A stretch of 9,447 nt of DNA from Acidobacteriota bacterium (GTDB taxonomy: Bacteria; Acidobacteriota; Terriglobia; Terriglobales; Acidobacteriaceae): the NCBI GenBank assembly GCA_003225595.1, contig QIAR01000013.1, forward strand, positions 1-9,447. Reading direction: 5' to 3'. The position numbers and the translations under genes were made by a program. Positions within the stretch are counted from its first letter, which is position 1; every line of letters starts with the position of its first letter. Below are positions 5,448 through 9,447 of the stretch, in pieces. The notes below the pieces were generated by a model. It saw nothing but the letters and a program-made list of their open reading frames with translations, had not been told where the DNA came from and did no database searches.

Positions 5448-7100
5448 CTATGCCGCGCCTCTCCTGGGCGTCACCTTTCTGATTCGCTCAATGCCACCGA
5501 CTTCACCTCTTTCGCTTGCGTCTTTCAAGGCTGAAGCGAGGTTACTGCCGTGAGGAGTGCCCAGCCCGGTGCAGCAATTCCAACCTGCGTGCGCCTTATA
5601 CGCGCCGTTGTTACCCTGCGTGATTTCGCGGAGTGCCCCCGCCCTCAAGAGATGCCGTTGTTCGCCATAGAGAAATGGGTTCAGGAATCCGACGGAGTGA
5701 CCCAACATATGATTGATTCGCGCGATCAAACCTGCCCACAGCGGCGCCACCGCGCTGGTGCCTCCTTGCACGACATGTTTCTCATTTACGAATAGGGAAT
5801 AGTCATTCGCATTCGCGGCCACATCCGGGAGACCCCTCCCGCGCGGTAGCTCTCGGTTCGGAGAAGGAGGCACGGTGACGGTCTTCTGCCACGTGGGTCT
5901 CGCGAAAACCCTGCTAACGCCTCCGCCAGTCGCGCACTTCGAGCTCTCGTCCCAAACGGTTTCCTTTTCGATTCTTTCGCCAGCCGTTTTCAGCTGGGTT
6001 CCACCGCAGGCCAGAGCGTAAGGGCTTGAGGCCGGGAAAAAGACATGAGGCTCGCCACCGGGCACACCACCGGAGGACCCGAGATCGCCTGCTGCACAGC
6101 ACACGGTTATGCCGAGCAGGGTCGCTTCCTGGAGAACATCATTGAGCAGCTGCATGGTTCGTTTCGGCCAGTAGTGCTCGACTTCTCCAAAGCTGATTGA
6201 AATGACGGAAGGCGCATGCTGTCGATCGTGAACGGCCTTCGTCGTCGCGTCATAGAAACCCCGTTCAGTCATCGGAGCGAAATAAATCACAAGCTTCGCA
6301 CCCGGAGCAAATCCAGCGGCCAGCTCGATATCTCCCTGGACCTCAAGGTTAAAATCCTTGGAGCCATGCTTGGGATCATTGACGGCCCCGTCCACGGAAA
6401 CCACAGAGATTTCCGGAACAGGGAGTTTCAGCGTTTCAAAATACGAAGCTAAATCTTTCTGTTTGTATCCGCCGCCAAGCTCGATCAGTGCAATGCACTG
6501 TCCTTGACCATCGAATTCTTTTGGGAAGTTATACAACTGAGAGAGTTGAACAGGATTGTAGGACACACGCTTAGAGGACTTTAGTGCATGTCGGATCCGG
6601 CTTGGAATAGGTGGAGGCCGTCGCACTATCGGAATCTCATTGAGTCCGAGGACGGCATCGACGAGGCCAGCGAGGTTTTCGGGGACTTGCACCGGTCCAT
6701 GATGGCCGTAGTAGGTGCCTATCCGAGAGGTTAGCTTTATCCGCTGCACGCCAAAAGCGGCACTCAAATTGGCGCTGGTTCCTTCCAGCACCACCGTCCT
6801 CTGGCCCGGTTCGGGGCTAATCATTGCGAGGTGATGCGCCTCGGCAAAAGACTCCACTTCTTCCAAAGCTCGCGGGTCGGCTCCATACTCCTTTTCTAAC
6901 TCTTCCCGAGTTAGCCGCGCATATTTGCCTTTCAGCAAAGCTTCATGTTTTTCGTGAATGAAGTTCTTGCGCTCGGAACGTGGCTGCAAAAGCAGCGTCA
7001 CCTTGAGGATTTGATCGGCGGGCGCTTTACGTATGGAACGTGCTCCGTGCGGATGCACGGGATCGCTTTCCGCAAGAGGGACGTGGGTTGTGGATGTCAC
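5448..7100 (-). CDS. kumamolisin-like S53 (sedolisin) endopeptidase with propeptide
   Basis: A 550-aa acid serine-carboxyl peptidase precursor. Residues about 30-160 form the pro-kumamolisin activation domain, and the catalytic domain runs from about 180 to 535. Catalytic Glu253 and Asp257 lie in NLEVQGDIELAAGFAPGAK, the oxyanion Asp339 in AAGDLGSSGG, and the nucleophile Ser449 in GGTSAVAP. Other segments (GQGQCIALIELGGGY, FFPASSPYALACGGT) closely follow kumamolisin. At the calcium site the usual Asp residues are replaced: REITQGNN has Glu492 and GWNCCTG has Asn508. There is no classical signal peptide, as in kumamolisin itself. I chose GTG at 7098-7100 because GGAGG (7107-7111) lies six bases upstream; a TTG at 7121 would add seven residues but lacks such a site. 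It is divergent from the peptide-dehydrogenase unit. Acidobacteria carry many S53 enzymes, so the pairing may be incidental. Confidence 0.93.
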   Translation of the reverse strand: MTSTTHVPLAESDPVHPHGARSIRKAPADQILKVTLLLQPRSERKNFIHEKHEALLKGKYARLTREELEKEYGADPRALEEVESFAEAHHLAMISPEPGQRTVVLEGTSANLSAAFGVQRIKLTSRIGTYYGHHGPVQVPENLAGLVDAVLGLNEIPIVRRPPPIPSRIRHALKSSKRVSYNPVQLSQLYNFPKEFDGQGQCIALIELGGGYKQKDLASYFETLKLPVPEISVVSVDGAVNDPKHGSKDFNLEVQGDIELAAGFAPGAKLVIYFAPMTERGFYDATTKAVHDRQHAPSVISISFGEVEHYWPKRTMQLLNDVLQEATLLGITVCCAAGDLGSSGGVPGGEPHVFFPASSPYALACGGTQLKTAGERIEKETVWDESSKCATGGGVSRVFARPTWQKTVTVPPSPNRELPRGRGLPDVAANANDYSLFVNEKHVVQGGTSAVAPLWAGLIARINHMLGHSVGFLNPFLYGEQRHLLRAGALREITQGNNGAYKAHAGWNCCTGLGTPHGSNLASALKDASERGEVGGIERIRKVTPRRGAA

Positions 7101-7131
7101 GGGAAACCTCCACGCTGTCAAGGATTCGCCT

Positions 7132-7161
7132 ACGCTACGGCAGGGGCGGGGCCGATGTCAA
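7132..7161 (-). promoter_or_regulatory. candidate promoter of the S53 peptidase gene
   Basis: A perfect -35 TTGACA (complement of 7156-7161) is followed 18 bp later by the poor -10 TAGCGT (complement of 7132-7137), about 30 bp before the GTG start. The -35 is convincing, the -10 is not. Confidence 0.35.
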
Positions 7162-7249
7162 CAAGAACACATTCCAGCTCAGCGTCATGAAGGGCCTGCG
7201 CGGTGGAGCGTTACAGGCGTTTAGCCTGGCTTCCATCTGACGAAAGACA

Positions 7250-7278
7250 TTGACTACAAAGGCACGGGTAACTAGAAT
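7250..7278 (+). promoter_or_regulatory. sigma-70 promoter of the peptide-dehydrogenase unit
   Basis: TTGACT (7250-7255) and TAGAAT (7273-7278) are separated by the ideal 17 bp, each box differing from consensus at one position. This is the best housekeeping promoter in the window. It predicts a start near 7285 and an untranslated leader of about 67 nt before the 55-aa gene, which suggests the short gene is really expressed. Confidence 0.65.
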
Positions 7279-7351
7279 CCGTTTCGACTTTTGGTCCGGT
7301 TTGTTGCTCGCGTTGGACTACCAAGAATCTCATCAATAGTGGGAGGATGCT

Positions 7352-7519
7352 ATGGCCGCAGGAAAGACGTCCGCAAAGAAATCCGGGAAAAAGTTTGACC
7401 CTGCAAAATTGAAGCAGGCGATGAAAGTGGTGGATCGCCTGACTAAAAATCAGAAGAAACTTCAACTCGATATACAGAAGCATAAGAGTCACATAACGGC
7501 GATGTTTCACCATACCTAA
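7352..7519 (+). CDS. 55-aa Lys/His-rich peptide, candidate RiPP precursor
   Basis: A short gene with a strong start: GGAGG (7342-7346) five bases before the ATG, downstream of a near-consensus promoter. The peptide has 13 Lys, no Glu and no Cys. It opens with a disordered basic stretch (MAAGKTSAKKSGKKFDPAK), then a probable helix of about residues 17-43 with regular hydrophobic spacing (LKQAMKVVDRLTKNQKKLQL), and ends in HKSHITAMFHHT with four His, one Ser and two Thr. It stands 95 bp before a SagB/ThcOx-family dehydrogenase in the same orientation. A leader-like helix followed by a short, differently composed tail beside a peptide-modifying flavoenzyme is what a ribosomal natural-product precursor looks like; Ser46, Thr49 and Thr55 would be the only azole-forming residues. 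I know of no family that matches it. An ordinary small nucleic-acid-binding protein is the main alternative. Confidence 0.65.
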   Translation: MAAGKTSAKKSGKKFDPAKLKQAMKVVDRLTKNQKKLQLDIQKHKSHITAMFHHT

Positions 7520-7573
7520 CAGACTGGGGAAAATTCTAAGGAGCAGATTTCCTTCGACTGCGCTCAGGACAAG

Positions 7574-7596
7574 GCCTCGCGGGCTGAAGCCGGGGC
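7574..7596 (+). repeat. hairpin between the peptide and dehydrogenase genes
   Basis: Inner stem GGCT-GA-AGCC (7582-7591) and outer stem GCCTC (7574-7578) with GGGGC (7592-7596), with three unpaired bases on the 5' side. The preceding segment (about 7545-7572, including CCTTCGACTGCGCTCAGGAC) resembles dispersed REP-like intergenic sequence that I recall from acidobacterial genomes. There is no T-run, so it is not a standard terminator. Its position just before the dehydrogenase's ribosome site suggests attenuation or mRNA processing that sets the peptide:enzyme ratio. Confidence 0.45.
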
Positions 7597-7614
7597 AGCG
7601 CAGGAGGATCTTGA

Positions 7615-8676
7615 GTGAGGTTTCGACGCGCGAAAGCCATCCTAGCTTACTGGCGGGAGCGAAGGCTGTGTTTTGATAACTATCTAACGCGGATTTCTGT
7701 TGCCGCCGACCAAACCACTCTGCAAATCCTTAGCTTTTTTGACCGCTGGCGTCGGCCTGATGAACTCTGCGCGCTCTTCCCAGGGTACACACCTGCCAGT
7801 GTCCGGCACGCGGTTCAACAACTCGCTGCCCACACGCTCCTGGTCGGCGAAGGCACACCACAGGCAAAGCAGGACGCTCACGTCGCCAAGGTATGGTCGC
7901 GATGGCTGCCGGAAGGAAGCTTTCACTTCGCAACCAAGGACGCTCAATACATCAACCCTGAGTGGGGACTGGACTACCTGAAAAGCATTCTTCCGAAGAC
8001 CCCCCAGCCCGCGTTTTTCAAGACCTACCGTAATGTTGCGCACGTGGACCTGCCGCCATGCGAGCTGCCCGATTCTGAGTTTCTCCGCGTTCTGATAACG
8101 CGAAGAACCCAGCGCGAGTTCTCTTCAAAAAGGCTTCCGTTGGCGGTTCTGTCTCAACTGCTCGCGCTCACGTGGGGCGTTACCGGCTACCGTGCCACAC
8201 CACTTTTTGGCAACCTGCCACTAAAGACAAGTCCGTCTGGAGGCGCGCGGCACCCGGGAGAGGTTTACTTGGTGGCCTTGCGCGTGGAAGGATTGGTCCC
8301 GGGTTTGTACCACTATCATCCCGTGCACCATCGGCTGGAAACAATCCGCAAAGGCGCAATGCAGAGCAGAGCGTTTCGCTATTGCGCCGGCCAGAAGCAC
8401 GCGAAAAATGCGGCCGCTCTCTTCCTCATGACGGCTGTTTTCGAGCGTTCGATGTGGAAGTACCACATGGGACGTGCCTATCGGGTGGTCACGCTCGATG
8501 CCGGCCATCTTTGCCAAACCCTTTGCCTGGTGGCGACCTGGCTGGGTCTGGCCCCGTTCTGTACAGCGGCGCTAAAGGATACTCTGATCGAGCAGGATTT
8601 GGGGATAGACGGGATTCGCGAGTCCGTGCTCTACGTGGCAGGTGTCGGGTTACCGCTGGCGAGCGAGCGAATGTGA
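7615..8676 (+). CDS. SagB/ThcOx-family FMN-dependent dehydrogenase
   Basis: A 353-aa nitroreductase-fold enzyme of the group that oxidises thiazolines and oxazolines to azoles in ribosomal peptide natural products (SagB, McbC, ThcOx). Residues about 30-80 (QTTLQILSFFDRW, then ELCALFPGYTPASVRHAVQQ) look like a winged-helix region, which could help bind a leader peptide. The FMN domain begins with RRTQREF (163-169), followed by LSQLLALTWGVTG (179-191), KTSPSGGARHPGEVYLV (204-220), GLYHYHP (230-236) and YRVVTLDAGHLCQTLCLVA (289-307). A Lys-Tyr pair (282-283) sits where azoline oxidases have a catalytically important KY. The start is GTG, seven bases after AGGAGG (7602-7607) and directly after an in-frame TGA. 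It follows the 55-aa gene. No YcaO or E1-like partner is visible, so the substrate is uncertain. Its last 46 bp overlap the end of the opposing TPR gene. Confidence 0.88.
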   Translation: MRFRRAKAILAYWRERRLCFDNYLTRISVAADQTTLQILSFFDRWRRPDELCALFPGYTPASVRHAVQQLAAHTLLVGEGTPQAKQDAHVAKVWSRWLPEGSFHFATKDAQYINPEWGLDYLKSILPKTPQPAFFKTYRNVAHVDLPPCELPDSEFLRVLITRRTQREFSSKRLPLAVLSQLLALTWGVTGYRATPLFGNLPLKTSPSGGARHPGEVYLVALRVEGLVPGLYHYHPVHHRLETIRKGAMQSRAFRYCAGQKHAKNAAALFLMTAVFERSMWKYHMGRAYRVVTLDAGHLCQTLCLVATWLGLAPFCTAALKDTLIEQDLGIDGIRESVLYVAGVGLPLASERM

Positions 8677-9447
8677 GCCGCGTTGTGCAAGCGCTGCTCC
8701 GCATCCTTCCGCATTTCAAGATTGGCATCCGCTTCCGACCAAGCTTTCAGAAAAGTCTCAAGCTGGGTCTTCGCCAAGTCAGTTTGCCCAGTTTTCTGGT
8801 ACAGGGTTCCCAGATGATAATGGAGTTCAACAACGCGATGAAAGGTGGGTCCGTCTTCACTATCTGCTAGCTCCGGTGCGCGCGCCAGCAGCCGCTCATA
8901 GGCTCGGATCGCCTCATCATTGCGAGCGGCGGCCTCATAGCACCGGCCGAGAGTTTCTAGCGCACTGGTCGTGTCCGAAAACTGGTCGGCTTTTTCGGCG
9001 GCTTCCACTGCCACCACCAGCTTGCCTTCTGCGAGGGACACTTCGGCCTGCAACGCATTCTGTAATGACCGAAGCCTGGGATAGGGCTTCTTTACACTTA
9101 GCTCTGTCATCAATCGCAGCATCTTCTGGGCTTCACCAAGCTGACGGGCGCGCGCATACGTCCGCCCCAGCAGCAGCATTAGCGTCGGGTCGGCGGTCGC
9201 TGGTTGAATTTGAGACAGCACTTGAACTGCTTGCCCGGGCGAACCAGTGGAGAAGAGAAGCTCAGCGAGAACAATCTTCTCTCTTGCGGCCGCAAGCTTG
9301 TCTCCTTGTTTGTCAGCTGCGACCGCTCCTGCTTCCAGATGTGGACGTGCTTCGCGGTATCGGCCAGTGGCGAGGGCAAGATCTGCCAGCGCTGACTGCC
9401 CCACGACTTCTCCATCGCCACCGGACCGTATCATTCCCTCGAACATG
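8631..9447 (-). CDS. TPR-repeat protein, C-terminal part, 5' end beyond the window
   Basis: The last 271 codons of a gene that enters from the right edge; the Met at the window edge is probably internal. Helical repeats are visible at about residues 17-43 (ALADLALATGRYREARPHLE), 55-80, 89-110, 163-190 (LETLGRCYEAAARNDEAIRA) and 207-233 (ELHYHLGTLYQKTGQTDLAK). The pattern FEGMIRSGGDGEVVGQSALADLALATGRY resembles, from memory, the C-terminal tails of large acidobacterial proteins that join a Ser/Thr kinase or transcriptional-regulator domain to TPRs. If so, this part would be the protein-protein interaction region. The N-terminal domain lies outside, so the full function cannot be assigned. The stop codon lies within the dehydrogenase gene, giving a convergent 46-bp overlap. 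Confidence 0.8.
   Translation of the reverse strand, partial: MFEGMIRSGGDGEVVGQSALADLALATGRYREARPHLEAGAVAADKQGDKLAAAREKIVLAELLFSTGSPGQAVQVLSQIQPATADPTLMLLLGRTYARARQLGEAQKMLRLMTELSVKKPYPRLRSLQNALQAEVSLAEGKLVVAVEAAEKADQFSDTTSALETLGRCYEAAARNDEAIRAYERLLARAPELADSEDGPTFHRVVELHYHLGTLYQKTGQTDLAKTQLETFLKAWSEADANLEMRKDAEQRLHNAAHIRSLASGNPTPAT

Noticed and set aside
5885..5900. CCACGTGGG as a second parS-like site
   Set aside because: It shares only the CACGTG core; the flanking TGTT/AACA positions are absent and it lies inside the S53 coding region.
7211..7513. 100-codon minus-strand open frame
   Set aside because: It is antisense to the 55-aa peptide gene and its promoter, with a hydrophobic/Leu-rich translation as expected opposite Lys codons; the plus-strand gene has far better start signals.
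8172..8870. 232-codon plus-strand open frame
   Set aside because: It is an alternative frame of the SagB-family gene that runs on antisense to the TPR gene; Arg/Gly/Pro-rich with no family resemblance.

Overview
The window looks like chromosomal DNA of a soil-type Gram-negative bacterium with moderately high GC, most likely an acidobacterium. This assignment is inference. It rests on a kumamolisin-type S53 peptidase, a TPR tail of the kind found on acidobacterial Ser/Thr kinases, a 56-residue DWR...LNRELDE-type small protein, a secreted Asp-box protein, and intergenic hairpins of the GGCT-GA-AGCC type. No rRNA, insertion sequence, integrase or CRISPR array is visible.

Left part (1-1370). A membrane-anchored CmcI/rhamnosyl-O-methyltransferase-family protein (+) converges on a small BrnA-type antitoxin gene (-) that has no BrnT toxin beside it. 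The antitoxin's upstream region is dense with signals: an AT-rich inverted repeat that is a likely autoregulatory operator, then a 22-bp perfect palindrome whose core TGTTCCACGTGGAACA fits the consensus of parS, the ParB centromere site. About 80 bp further on is a selenocysteine tRNA gene (selC, anticodon TCA).

Middle (1370-5450). After a 366-bp stretch with no convincing gene comes a 718-residue secreted beta-propeller protein with four Asp-boxes and four closely spaced cysteine pairs. Next is a 56-residue gene on the minus strand that follows a very good Shine-Dalgarno sequence. A 16-bp palindrome (TGTCCGATATCGGACA), a second inverted repeat and a weak sigma-54-like element lie between it and a class I SAM methyltransferase (+). 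The best translation start of that methyltransferase may be a rare ATT codon.

Right part (5448-9447). A kumamolisin-like S53 endopeptidase (-) is transcribed away from a compact unit on the plus strand: a near-consensus sigma-70 promoter, a 55-residue Lys/His-rich peptide with no Cys or Glu, a short hairpin, and a SagB/ThcOx-family flavin dehydrogenase. SagB-type enzymes oxidise azolines in ribosomal peptide natural products, so this peptide-dehydrogenase pair is the best candidate for an undescribed system here. The protease and methyltransferase next to it could be tailoring partners, but the window has no YcaO cyclodehydratase or transporter. The window ends in the 3' part of a TPR protein gene (-) that overlaps the dehydrogenase tail-to-tail by 46 bp.
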